A DNA stretch of 64,000 bases from Neofusicoccum parvum (lineage: Eukaryota; Ascomycota; Dothideomycetes; Botryosphaeriales; Botryosphaeriaceae), in NCBI GenBank assembly GCA_020912385.1, contig CP087215.1, positions 1,798,001 through 1,862,000 of the forward strand, given 5' to 3'. Made by a program: the position numbers and the translations under genes. The notes beneath the pieces are model-generated. The model made no database searches. It was not told where the DNA came from and saw nothing but the letters and a program-made list of their open reading frames with translations. Numbering within the stretch: the first letter of the stretch is position 1; every line of letters starts with the position of its first letter. Below are positions 11,395 through 22,708 of this stretch, piece by piece.

Positions 11395-12450
11395 TGGGGG
11401 CATGGCATCCAGCATGGATGGCATAGAGGCAAGATTGCTGCCAGTTGCAGGGTCCGTGTAACGTCCCTGAAGAGGTTGTCGACTCTGAGCACGAAGAAAA
11501 AAGCACGTGGTAGCGGCCCCTTCTTTCAGCCGCAGCCACCACCGCGCCGAGCTGAATTTCGATCTCCTTCGGGCATGCAGCCCCGAGAAAAAGCATCCCC
11601 ATCAATACAGAAAGAGGCATTAGAACAAGCGTAGATCACGATTGCTTATCTCCCTCACGCTCGATGATAGAGAATATTGGAACCGCAGGGTGGCGTTCCT
11701 GTGCACACGAAGGCGGAGTTTTATTAGGGCTGGTCCATGTCTCGGCTCACAGTGGGGAAGAGAAAAGAAAGAAAATCACTTTCGTCAGTTGAAAGGCTTT
11801 TCATAGTTGCCCCATCCGAGTTGGAACTCTTCTTGAGTTACCACTGAGCGGTACTATTAAAATTCAGGCGCATCCAGTGTGAGCGGGAGGACTGTGTAAC
11901 TGGGATGACGTCTATCCGATGTACATCGTAGATTTAGGGGCACTGCTATGTACAAAAATGAAAGAAAAAAGGTGGGACCGGTAAAGGAACACTGAAAGAT
12001 ACTGTATTTACATCGCAATGGGTACTAGCCAGCTTTGCTGAAGATAGGGCTGTAGGGAATATGTAGAGGTGCCTGAAGAGTTAAACCCGGCGTTTAGGCA
12101 CGGATAGTATCGGGCTGAGACAATTTACCACATTGTCTTCGGTAGTTTTTCGGCCTATTTTACAAAAAAAAAAAGGAATGAAAAATCAAAAATCCGCGCC
12201 TATGTAAGTGATGCGCCAACCTGCTGTGTTGTCGATCAATTCGTGTGTGGCATCAATTCAATCCGCCACGACCCAGGGAACCTCTGTGTGTTACAAGCCC
12301 ACTCACCCCCACTATGTTGACTTGAAAACAGCCCTTGAAGGGATATTTTTAGGGTCTTCGCGCCTATAAATCCATATTCTGAATCTTCATGAAGCCCGGC
12401 ACCTCCACCCCTCATCTTTCTCAAGTCATCAACAGTCTTTTGAATTCATC
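11395..12450. other. intergenic
   Basis: About 1 kb between two plus-strand genes. It holds the 3' region of the dehydratase gene, a run of about 12 A residues near 12163, and TATA-like sequence (CGCCTATAAAT near 12361) some 90 bp before the next start codon. No gene is recognised. Confidence 0.5.
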
Positions 12451-14982
12451 ATGGCACCAACCATGACGGTGACAGCAATTTTGTCAGCAGCAACCCCTAC
12501 AAATGTTGCTTTTGAGGGAGAGGAGTTCTCGAACAATCTCTTGAGCAATTTCGGGCCTCTCCTGAGTCTTGTAGGAGAGGCTTCCATCCTCCAGTTCTTG
12601 AGTTCATCCATGGGATGGGCTGACAACTTTCTCTTGGCCATGGGTCCTGTTGCAATTGCGACAGTTGCTGTCAGCACTATACGAGTTGGGATGTTAAGTA
12701 CAATGAAAGCAGTCATCGGGAGGCATGTCCCCCTTTGTTACGATCCGTTCCTTGTATATGAGGATTGTGGACTGACGTTTGAACAGAGCGCGCGAGTCTG
12801 AGGCTAAAATGCAGGCAGATTTACTATCATCAACCTCCAGTAATGTCTGCGAAATGTGGAACGGCTCCAAGGTTGTCAGGGTGAGCGGAAAGCCAGATTT
12901 GGTGAGGGAACTTGTGATCCTGGATCGCAGTCATCAGTCCAGGTACCGCAGGCGTCTTTTCAACCTGAAAGACGCCGTGGAAAACGGAGTTCTGAAATGT
13001 TCTGAGAAGGTTTCCACGAAAGAACTTCAGGAGCTCACAGAGCAACCTGCAAACATCAGACTTAACGTCCAAAAGTCAACCACGTCCACTAGGGAGCTGT
13101 GGATCTGCGCTGCCTTCGGGACACTGGCTCAAGGAGCTGCAGTCGCATTTCCAGCGGTGACCGTCTACCGATGGAAGTGGCTGAAAGGGCCCCGAATGGT
13201 GGCGAGCTATGCCTATCCCTGTTTCTCGATTGGTACGCTTGCCATCACCATTGGGTTGATACTCTGCTCTCACGTTATCGAGGGTTCTACCAAAGAATTG
13301 ACTTTCATGCCTACAATGCCGGTCAAGCATATTCTTCGGCTTCAAAAGAGTTGCACTATCAGGGACCAGGACTTCTCTTCGTATGGAATCTTCAACAAAT
13401 GCGATCAGAAGTCAGTCCGGACCTCACGTCTCGCGAGGAAGAAATATTACAGGTGAATGAGCCCTGCTGTCTAGAGAGGTTTTCTTGAAAGCTAACTTCA
13501 CAAAGCTTACTCGCGGCTGTTTCTGTTCTCACCACTATCAGCGGCTTTGTTGTTCAGTTTATTGGACTGCGCGCCCTTCACTGGTCAGCGACGATCATCC
13601 ACCTGGGTGTAATCCTCATGATGACCATAACAAGAGCCTGGGTAAGAAGAGGCGTAGACCCTGAGCCAAACTGCGTCAAGATCAGCCGAGGCCACGAGCT
13701 CTCTTGGCTGTCTTTGAAGATTTCGAACGAAGACCTCGAGGAGGTGTCGCAATCTACAGTGCAGTCTCTCCCTGAGAGGACTTGGGAGCTGTTCACGGGA
13801 TCATTCAGACCCCCCACCCAACAGAATCACGGCCCCATATCTGGCACAAAATCCCTCAGCCTGATCTCAGTCAGCCCAGTCAATCCGGACCTTTCGAGCA
13901 GCCAATCTTCTTTCTCGGATGATGGCCATTCTCAACTTCTTCAATGCACCAAGAACACTCCAAATCCACTTGGCTTCCTCAATGAGCCGTTGACCTATGG
14001 TGTGGATCCCACCGTTGATCATCATATAGCACTGCAAGAGGCTACGGGATATGCAGGTTTAAACCGTCCAATGCTAGAGTGGTCACGAAGAGTCACTTCC
14101 TGCATGAAGTCTGTTCTGACCATCCTCAAAGAATGCAAGGATGTGGAGATGAAAGACATTCCGACGTCGCCCGACCTGAGGCTGCCCACCTGTGCAATTC
14201 TACGGCCGTATCCCGACACGAAGACCTCACGGAAAACTCTCACTTATCCAATATCCTTGAAGATGGACAGTCAACTTGAGTCAACAGTCATCGGAATACT
14301 CTCCTTGTGGGCGTACACATTAGAGGTCCGGGACCCAATTCTCCAGGAAATGGAACATTCAGATTCTTACACAAGGCCCCACACCCTGAAGAAGCCGAAG
14401 TACTATCTTCGAGTAATCGGCCATGATAATGGAGAGTGTTCTGAGGGAGGGATACAAAACAGACGAGTGAAATCTCTGGCCGAATGGATTCACACTACAC
14501 CTACGGTTTCGAAAGACTTCCCCTATTGTCCTGATTGGGATATATTCGAAAATCGTCGGGATATATTTCATTGGCCAATTTTCGGAATGCACCTGTCCCA
14601 ACTGTCCTCAGATCCCCTGCAAGCCTCGAAACATCAACACCTCTTCACGTTGAGCAAACGATCACCGAGGCAACAGATTGCCATGGAACTCTTCTCACTA
14701 TTTATGATGTCCGTATCGGGATACATCAGTGCTATAGGGGGGGTTACAAAATCACGTCCACGATCCCGGAATCTTGAAAGCTCGCTAGAGGAAACAGAGT
14801 ATCTTCGGGAAAATTCGGTCCTTGACATCCTGGCAAGGCACATCGTACAAAGTGGTCTTGTTGAGAAAACCGAGGAAGCCCTTGAATTGGTCGTTCCGGC
14901 TTTCTTTAGCCGTGGACTGCTTCCACCCGAAACTAACGAAGAGAGACCAGAACGACTGGTACGGACACCGCTCCACTCATGA
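12451..14982 (+). CDS. large multi-pass protein of the fungal ankyrin/HET-associated membrane family
   Basis: Exons 12451-12722, 12787-13452 and 13506-14982 give 804 residues. The N-terminal part (GWADNFLLAMGPVAIATVAV, then STIRVG..MKAVIGRARE, SSTSSNVCEMWNG) is the conserved head seen in many Pezizomycotina membrane proteins that often carry ankyrin repeats further on. Two hydrophobic pairs follow: LWICAAFGTLAQGAAVAF with FSIGTLAITIGLILCS, and LLAAVSVLTTISGFVVQF with SATIIHLGVILMMTITRAWVRRG. The C-terminal half is polar, with one more hydrophobic stretch (LFSLFMMSVSGYISAIGG); no ankyrin repeat is visible. Intron 1 (64 nt) starts with GC instead of GT. This is the only boundary that restores IGRARE. 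Function is unknown; incompatibility or stress signalling is only a guess from related genes. Confidence 0.8.
12723..12786 (+). other. GC-AG intron
   Basis: The exon-intron boundary reads GGGAG|GCATGT and the acceptor GAACAG|AGCG. Using it gives the conserved run VIGRARES in frame. No GT donor nearby preserves both the frame and the motif. Confidence 0.75.
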
Positions 14983-15287
14983 AATCACTCGATCCCACTC
15001 CTTTAGGGATAATTCTGCACGGAGGGAGTTGTATTCACGGCGAAGATCGTATCAGGGCGTTGGAAGAACTTGAGACGTGTACCGTAATGGGAAGCGAGAT
15101 TATTGAGGGGCGTTGCTACTGTATTTTGTATATTATATTCTATATATCTTTGGATTTTGTAGGATACCGTTGTCCAGAAATGTTTTAACGCATCCCATCA
15201 CGTATAATTCAGCTCGTTAATTCTATACCACTTCCCGCGAGATTCATGCAGACCAGCATCCAACCATTAACCAGCAACAAACCCCTC
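14983..15287. other. intergenic, convergent 3' ends
   Basis: Spacer of about 300 bp between the end of the multi-pass protein gene and the end of the F-box gene. It has a TA-rich tract near 15121-15150 that could serve polyadenylation on the plus strand. Confidence 0.5.
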
Positions 15288-16691
15288 TCAACGAATCTCA
15301 CTGCGCACCCCCCGCCTCTCACACATCTCTACAAACCTCCCCCACACCCCCGACACCCTCACGCCCTCCGCCTCCGCCCCTCCAACCACCAATCCCACCC
15401 TCTCCAACCCCGGCGCCGCACCCCCCTCCACCCACTCCCCAACCACCCGCACAACCTCCTCCACCCCCCACCCCGCCTCCCTCCACCACCCAAACAGACT
15501 CCGCACCACCACCTCCCGCACCCCACCCGGCACCACCTCCGCCAACCCCACCGCACCCCGCCACCCCCACCCCAGCAACACCGCCACATCGACCTCCAGC
15601 ACCCGCAGCCCGCGCAGCCCGCGCACGTCCCCCAGCGGCGCCGCCACGACCTCCGGCCCGGGCAGCGCGGGCGCGGGCTGCACGCCGGCCTCGCAGGCGC
15701 GGACGCGGATGCGCAGCTCGGCCAGCTCGGCGGCGCAGTGGCGCAGCAGCGCGGCGCGCAGGACGGCGCCGTCGAAGGCCGCGGCGGACGGGACCGGGTG
15801 GGCGTTTTCGTAGATGAGGGAGCGGAGGTGCGGGGTGTGGGGGAGGAGGGCGGCGAGGAGGGGTTCGTCGAGGTGGGTGCAGGCGGTGAAGTGGAGGGTG
15901 GTGAGGTGGGTGGCTGGGGGGGCGGGGTGGGAGGAGAGGGGGGTGGGCCAGAGGGTGGGGCGGGAGCGGGGGAGGTCGAGGTTGCGGAGGGTGAAGGTTG
16001 CGGTGTGGAGGTTGGGGGCGGAGAGGATGGAGAGGGCGTGGGAGAGAGAGGGTGAGGGGTGCGTTGGGGGTGAGGCTGTGGGTGGGGCGAGTTGGGTGAT
16101 GCAGATGTGGGCTGAGCGGAGGGCGTGGAAGGGGGTTGTGTTGGCGGTGAGGAGGTGGATTGGATAGAGGATCGAGGTCCCTTTAGAGCATTTTATGGCG
16201 TTGTATCTCTCTGCCATGCGGCGTTCGGCTTGCATTTCGCTGAAGGTGGAGGCGCCGGTACTGAAGTGGAGCGTGCGTAAGTTGATGAGCTGAGATAGAA
16301 CCAGGATGACGGGTAGTTCTGGTGCGCTGCTTTGCTGGCTGGCTATCCAGGTGTCGAAATGCTCTGCAGTCTGCATCCGATTGCGCATAAGCGACACGGT
16401 CTTTGCAGATACAGAATCCGCTCCCCCATCGTAGAAGCCTTCACCCCGGGTAATGGAAAGTTGAGTGACATGCTCAGCTAGTCGTGGGCGGCGAAGAATG
16501 CTTCTAAGAAACAGACGTGGAGCCTGGTCAGATGCTGGTGTCCATGTCCAGTTCAGTGATCGGTAGAGGTGCGGCTCAGCTATCTCTCGCAACCAGCTGC
16601 TGGTGAGCGTAACGCTGCAGAGGTCTCTTGTCTCGAGGAATGCGAGGATGGCATCGACAAGCTCTGGGGCGACGGTGGCCAGGGAAACCAT
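15288..16691 (-). CDS. F-box protein
   Basis: A single-exon frame of 467 residues. The first 45 residues form an F-box: VSLATVAPELVDAILAFLE, then CSVTLTSSWLREIAEPHLYRSL. F-box proteins join substrates to SCF ubiquitin ligases through Skp1. The rest contains irregular leucine-rich segments (INLRTLHFSTGAS, HLTTLHFTACTHLDE, LRGLRVLEVDVAVLL) like the degenerate LRR tails of fungal F-box proteins. The substrate is unknown. Base composition is extreme. On the coding strand the 5' half is C-rich and the 3' half G-rich, so the plus strand shows C-runs at 15300-15600 and G-runs at 15830-16080. The last 120 residues are dominated by V, G, E and R codons. Confidence 0.82.
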   Translation of the reverse strand: MVSLATVAPELVDAILAFLETRDLCSVTLTSSWLREIAEPHLYRSLNWTWTPASDQAPRLFLRSILRRPRLAEHVTQLSITRGEGFYDGGADSVSAKTVSLMRNRMQTAEHFDTWIASQQSSAPELPVILVLSQLINLRTLHFSTGASTFSEMQAERRMAERYNAIKCSKGTSILYPIHLLTANTTPFHALRSAHICITQLAPPTASPPTHPSPSLSHALSILSAPNLHTATFTLRNLDLPRSRPTLWPTPLSSHPAPPATHLTTLHFTACTHLDEPLLAALLPHTPHLRSLIYENAHPVPSAAAFDGAVLRAALLRHCAAELAELRIRVRACEAGVQPAPALPGPEVVAAPLGDVRGLRGLRVLEVDVAVLLGWGWRGAVGLAEVVPGGVREVVVRSLFGWWREAGWGVEEVVRVVGEWVEGGAAPGLERVGLVVGGAEAEGVRVSGVWGRFVEMCERRGVRSEIR

Positions 16692-18799
16692 GATGTGTGG
16701 TCAAGTGTTGTCGCTGTCGAGAGAAGGTTGAAGGGCTGCGGGGGAGAAGCGCCACTTCGAGACATCACAACAGTTACACAAGAAGCTGCTGTGTCACCCA
16801 AAGCTCGGGTCTCCCATTTGGGTGCATAATGAGGATTTCTGTAGTCATCTCTTTGAACGTCAAGCGGAAGACCTCTACTATTCCGGCCACCCGCTGGCTG
16901 CCCAAAACCATTGGCTTTTAGTATCCCACAAAGTGTCGATATGAAATTGGTCTCTCGCTGGAAATCCACAGTTTGATAAGACTTTCTTCTCTCCCTTCCT
17001 TGCTTTTCCTCTCTCTAGTCATTGAGACACTTCTCAAGCAGTCAGATCTCACTCTATCCCACAGCATTTCCAACAAATGATGAGACTAAAGAATCACTGT
17101 CGGTAACTAACAGCATCATCTAGATTTAATACCCGCAACTGAGGTCCAGAGATCCTGGAAGACGAAAGAAGCGCTTCACGTGTACCGAAATACTGACGCG
17201 TTCAAACAAAAACAGTGCCATGGCGTGTTTAACCCATGCCACGCAGTGAAATTCTGCCTCGTTGGAAGGAGCCGAAGTTCTGCTTTCTTCTCCATGAAGG
17301 AGACCAAAGAGTGAAGATAGTAGCAAGGCGAGAGCCATTCTTAAAGGCTCCCCGAGTTGTGGGGCGGCTCTAATTACGTTGGCAGCAGACCAACAGCTCC
17401 CACCTACACACAGCCGCGTGATGAAGTCAAGGTTGTAGCCAAGCACCTGCATACTTCCTGATGCTCCCAGAGCCATGGACAGCTCACGAAAATCCGAGCA
17501 GGACGTCCAGGGGCTGCTATATCCTCCGCAGTGCAGTGAGAAATTTTTTGATTCCCTCCGGGTCCTCCCTTCAGCGAACTATGCTTGCTGCAGTCTGAAA
17601 TGACTATCCTTGGGGCTGACAACAACCACAACAAACTGGCTTCTGGGGGTTTCCGAGAGATCCACATTTACTGCCTACCGCACCCAGCACAGATAGTGTC
17701 CCTTTGGTGGGCGGTATGTGTTGATGGTGCCTGCCAGCAGCATGATCCACCATTGCTGTACATTGCAGCTGACCACTCCCGACGAGGCCCATCACTTTCT
17801 TTCATCGAAGTCTCGTCCATCTGGTGGGATTGTCACTGGCCAGTGTGGTCCGAGAACGAGCAAATCTACTGCGCGAGTATCATCATCCCGTTCCCGAAGA
17901 GGGTTGTTCGGAGGTGTCAGGCCATTGTCTGAACAGAATTTCCGGATTACAGGCCTCCGCTTGAATGTAGCAATGGGGGACTGGTAAGCGGAGTGGCGGC
18001 TTTGATGAGGCAGTGCCGATGGAGGATAGGCGGGGCACGCGGGTTCGCTGTATCGGTGGACACCGTGCGAGGGATTGCGTAGAGGGTATCATGGCGAGGG
18101 CGGTCTGCGACCTCATGCTTTTGAGAGGTGAAGGAACACGCGCAAGGCCACATAATGAGGGTCTGCCTAAATCGAGATGGATGAGAATTTTGTAGTAGAG
18201 AAACAGCTGAAGCTGGTCGGTTTACCGCGGCAGTTCCAACGTTCGTGAGAAAGGGGTCGTTGTGCATCCATCGCGATGGCTGATATAGGCGGATTTTGAT
18301 TGCAGACTGCTGGATAGATCATTCAACTCTCTTTTTGAAGACTCTGCTGGTGATGAAAGACGTGAAATATTGCACTTCGTCAATGGAACAGCCACACAAA
18401 GAACTGGCTGAACATTGGGGGCTAACGAGTATACGCAAAGAACACCGTAACAGGACCTACAGCTTAACTTCGTATGTTGCCTCACCTTATCCATATGTTC
18501 ACTGACTGAATGCTATACCCAACATTGACGACCACGCCCGGCTAGTGATCTAGCACACGTCGTCACTCGCCAGCACCAGCACCATCCTCGTCGCATATTC
18601 CTACTCGCCTCTATCACCGAATGGATATGCCTCGTCTACTTTAGTCTGGGTAGCCGGGTCGCTCTGGTGATTCCGCGTCATCGCAGCGCGGAGGACTGCG
18701 TGTCGACGTTGTTAGGCAGACTGCCTCAAAGGGGTTGACAAGGAGAAGCAAGTAAGCACTAAGCACGAGGGCTGGTTGACTCTGAGAATAATGTAGATG
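16692..18799. other. gene-poor stretch
   Basis: About 2.1 kb with the F-box promoter at its left end. Open frames such as minus 17126-17476 (116 residues, one hydrophobic stretch ALALLLSSLFGLL) have no recognisable family. Nothing else is seen. Confidence 0.45.
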
Positions 18800-19545
18800 G
18801 GGCATCACCACCCCGAGATCAGAAGAACGGCAGAGGTGGATACTTGCAACCAGGACAGTTGCAATGACAGTGAATGCGATCTACTTGGTCAGTTGCATGA
18901 CAGCGCTCTTGAACGCAGCCAGCCACCAGTCTCCCACTCTGACCTTAGCACTTACCTGGTTATAACGAGCATAAACAGCAGCTGGGTAAGACTCACGCGT
19001 CTTATGGTAGGCAAGTAGCCCCTAGATGCTCGCGGTATCGATGATCAAGCCGATACTCCTGGCGCAGAATCTTGAGCGTGTACTTGCAGCCCAGGAACAA
19101 AACCTCAGTGTTGACAGTCACAGCGTTGTCGAAGTCCCACTCGAGAGTCGCGTAGCAACAGCGCAGCACGCGCGGATAGCTATTATTGACCACGAGGGCC
19201 GCGTTATTGACCACGACGTCCGGGCAGCCTCGGGCTTACACGCACGCGGCGCGGGCGGCGTCGGTGGCGCCGGGGAAGTCGAGCTGCACGAAGGCGGCGG
19301 CGCAGCTGGCGCAGCAGCTCGTGCGTGGGCGGCGCAGCGGGCGGGGAGGCGCTCAGCCGCTGCGTGAAGACGCTGGCCGTCCCCAGTATTGGTGTTCGTG
19401 GCGTCGCGCAGCGTCGGGAATGCGGTCCACACAGCGTACGTGGGCGACGTACGCAACGGCAATGGCGCAACTCAGCCCGGAAGAGGCGTCAGTTGATGAG
19501 CGATGGTCTCGCCGATGTAACGATTGGGCAGACTCGTGCGCTCTT
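18800..19545 (-). pseudogene. decayed short-chain dehydrogenase/reductase (SDR)
   Basis: Reading down the minus strand and switching frames recovers the SDR order of motifs. YIGETIAHQL (nucleotide-binding helix) lies near 19510, AAFVQLDFPGATDAARAA near 19280, VVVNNAA (the NNAG strand) near 19200, FDNAVTVNTEVLFLGCKYT near 19110, GLIIDTASI followed by a stop near 19030, then FKSAVMQLTK followed by a stop near 18890. The glycine-rich start, the catalytic YxxxK context and the frame are all damaged, and no intact ORF spans the region. In the living family these enzymes are NAD(P)-dependent oxidoreductases. Boundaries are approximate. Confidence 0.65.
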
Positions 19546-22500
19546 GGGACGGGATGTTTCGAGCTGGGATCGCGGCTATGCGGCTTCTGGCAATCTCGGT
19601 GAGAGGTAGTGCAATGCGTTTCAGGCTGTAGGACTTCGTTTCAAAGAAAGCTTCCGGCGATTTCGTGATGCCGTGGGCGAGTGTCGTGATCGTTTCAGTC
19701 GAGCGAGTGGACTAGCTTGTTCGTGCGGGACGATCCGCGGTCATTTTGGGACTGCGGGGCGCCAGCCCTGGACCGTTGCCGTCTTCACGCTCATTGAGAT
19801 GTCCATGTTGCGAGCAGGCTGATGTACAAGCCGCGCTGGCCGGATTCCAGCCCAAGACGGCTCACTTCTCAACTCTCCTGCACGCGGACCGTTCCGGGAG
19901 AGGCCAAGAATAGCTGTGCAAGGTCAAGACGGAAGACGTTGCCGTGCGAAACATCAAGCCCTGCCCAGGCGTTGGTGTTTCTCTCGCCGTTTGCACCTGC
20001 AGCGCTCGACATGCCACTGTCAGGATACCGACGCATACCGCAGGGCCCGAACAGGGAAGCAATCAGACCGCCACATGGCGTGTCTGCACTCGCTCATAAG
20101 CCCGGATCGGCCGTGCGGAGAATGGATTATGTCCGACGAAGTAAAAAGGAGCCAATCTCCCAGCCCCCAGATTACGAGCCAGAGGGTCCGGATGCCGACC
20201 GTTTTCGTTTCGAGTTGCGGGCGGCAGAGTGCACGAATGGAGGAGCAGGGCGCAGGAGAAGGCAGAAAGGCAGAGCGCCAGAGACATGCGGAGGGCACCA
20301 AAGATAGCAGCGCATTAGGAGTAGCAACCGGGTCACCGGCACGGGCGTGCAGGGCTGGCATCCATTCTGGGAGTGCATCTCCACAAGCGTTGGACTCACG
20401 AGCCACCGCCAAGCTCAGCTTTATAGCCGCCAAGCCGCAGAATTTCCACGGTGGCCAGTGAGCTCGTAGTCGCACTCGCTTGCGGGCATCCGCCGATTAG
20501 GATCCGCGGGCAGCGTCATGCTTGCAGATAGGCGGATACGAGCGGCACTGCGGACAAGCGTTTGGGAGAGGCCTGGGGGAGGGCGGGCGATAAGCTGCGC
20601 GCGCAGGCTGGGAATGTGGTGATGTTGCAATTGTGTTCAGACAAGAAACGGGAAGGTCGCCAGGATAGGGGCCGCCTATCAGGTTGTGCGCCGTCCGCAG
20701 CGCTGGATCAGGCGCAATTTGCAGCAGCGAGCGCGGTTGGAGATCGTCCTGCTCCAGCGCCGGACGACGCGTCACCAGCAGCTTCCCCAGGATTGGAGGA
20801 TTGCTCCCACGCGAGCTGGCGGGTCGGGTGGCCGTGGCGGGCGGCTGGTGTTCGCTAGGCTGGAGGGAGAAGCTCGGCTGGCGGGAGAGATAGGGAGGCC
20901 TGGGAGCGCCTTCCACGACGGTGCATTCCGCAGGTGAGGCGTCCGCCGCCGGGGGGGCTGAAGCGAGCCACGGCGTGCCGTCACAGGCAGGACGGCGCAG
21001 AGGCCTGGGAGCTTGGGCGGCTGCGGCCGGGGGAGCGCCACGGCGAGCCTCCACACCAAGCGGCCTGGGTGATGCTTCGCGGCGGTAGCGCGTCCCTGAT
21101 GGGCGCTGCGGGCAGGCTGACGGGCGCGTGGAGGGCGGCGCGGTGGCATGCAATGGCTGAGGCAACGCCGTGTGTCGGGAATCCGGCAAGCCTGGCGACA
21201 GCCAAGCCTTGCTGGCGCGCGCCTTGGCGGGTGCGCGCCCCAGTGGTCATGCGGGAATTCCGCTGGCGATCGCAGATGCCAGCTGCAGCTGCAGCGTCCC
21301 AGCCGGCCAGCGTCCCCCAGCGCCAGACCGCCCGCTGCCTCAGTCGCCGGCGGGGCGGAGGCGAGGGCCAGCAGCAGCACAGTGGCCGCGCTGCGAGCGA
21401 CGCCCCAGGGGCCTTGGGCAAGAGCCGCATCGCGCCTCACGTGCTCGCGACGTCACAACGGTCCGATGCGCTGCACACGCTGGCAGCGTCTGGACTCCCC
21501 CACAGCCTCTGCCATCACACGACGGGCCCGCCAGCGCGCGGTGTCGTCACCGCGGCCAGCTGCGGTGCGGCCACAGCGCCCCGTGCCTGTCCGCCCAGGC
21601 TGGAGGCGTCGCCGCCGCCGCCGCCTTCCAGGGCCCCCCTGCCGCCGGCTGCGACACCATTCCCAAAGCACGGCTGCTGATCCACGCATTTGGCACCTGG
21701 CCCCCTGAAGCAGGCCCGGGTGTGTCGGTGGGTTCTTGGCCCTCGTGGGTGCGGCGGGCAGCGTCCCAAAACCGCCGGCCGTGACATCGCGACGCCCTCT
21801 GGAAACGGCTCGGTGCAGCCAAGAGCCCCAAGCGCCCAGCACCGCGAAGCTCGCCCGCCGCGACGGAGCTGGCTGGCACTGCCGTCCGCAACGCTCGCGC
21901 GCTTGGCTCCGCGCGTCCGCCGCCAGGCCCTTCCTGCCCGGCTGCGCAGGCGCCGGCCAAAGGAGCGGCAGCAGAGCGTCAAGCCACGGACCAAGGTTCG
22001 GCGGCGGCATCTGGCCGCCTGATCGGGCCTAGCGACGATGGCGTGTGAGTCCCCCATGCTTTGCGTGCTGCGCGCTGCCCGCCGCCGCTGGCCTCAGGCC
22101 GCGCTGTGCCTACTTTAGCAGCCGCCTCGCGCGGGCGCAAGTGGACGCCTCCTGAAATCGCGGCTCTGCTGGCGCGCATTTACGTGAAACGGACAGATTT
22201 GTGCGTTATCATCCGCTCTTTTCCCTCGCCGTCCGGGCGTGCGCCACATCCGATCGCCGACAAGAGCGCTCCGCCAACGGCATTCAAGCACATCATCCCG
22301 CCGCCGGTGCGACACACGCGCCCTCAGTAAGGGCTCCCTCCTGCCCCCGAGCCAAGACCCCGCCAAGAGAATAAGGAGCAGCCTCTGCGGCATCGCTGTG
22401 CCGACCCATCCTGACACGAGCCGCTGATCTCTCGTCCTGCTCCATGGCCGTCCTGCTTTGACACTCCTACATAACTTAAGCTGACCTCGTCTGTCGTGGC

Positions 22501-22708
22501 TAGCGCTTCTCGCTCCTGCATTCTTCGACTCTGCCAGCTTTGTTTGCGCCGCGACACCTCCCGCAAGCACCGCACTCCTCTCTCGCCGCCGTCGCTCTTT
22601 GTGCTGTGCGCATCGCCGTCGAAGGACGCCGTTGCCACCCCGTCTACCGCCTTGCCGTCGCCTGTACATCGCCGCCGAGCCTCACTGGATGAGCCGTAAT
22701 TAACGACC
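19546..22708. other. GC-rich island without recognisable gene
   Basis: About 3.2 kb. Between roughly 20500 and 22300 the sequence is so GC-rich that long frames are open on both strands at once (for example minus 20497-21189, minus 20772-21440, plus 20934-21680, minus 21453-22010). Their products are arginine-, alanine- and proline-rich with no family motif, as expected from composition alone. The right end (22400-22708) is pyrimidine-rich and runs into the start codon at 22709, so it probably includes the promoter and leader of the acyltransferase gene. Confidence 0.5.

Noticed and set aside
15246..16055. Plus-strand 269-codon frame rich in P and H, then G and E
   Set aside because: Exact antisense of the F-box gene; the composition follows from the C-run/G-run pattern.
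17126..17476. 116-codon minus-strand frame with one hydrophobic stretch
   Set aside because: No family, no upstream exon that extends it convincingly.
20497..22010. Several long frames on both strands in the GC-rich island
   Set aside because: Mutually overlapping, low-complexity, no motifs; expected at this GC content.
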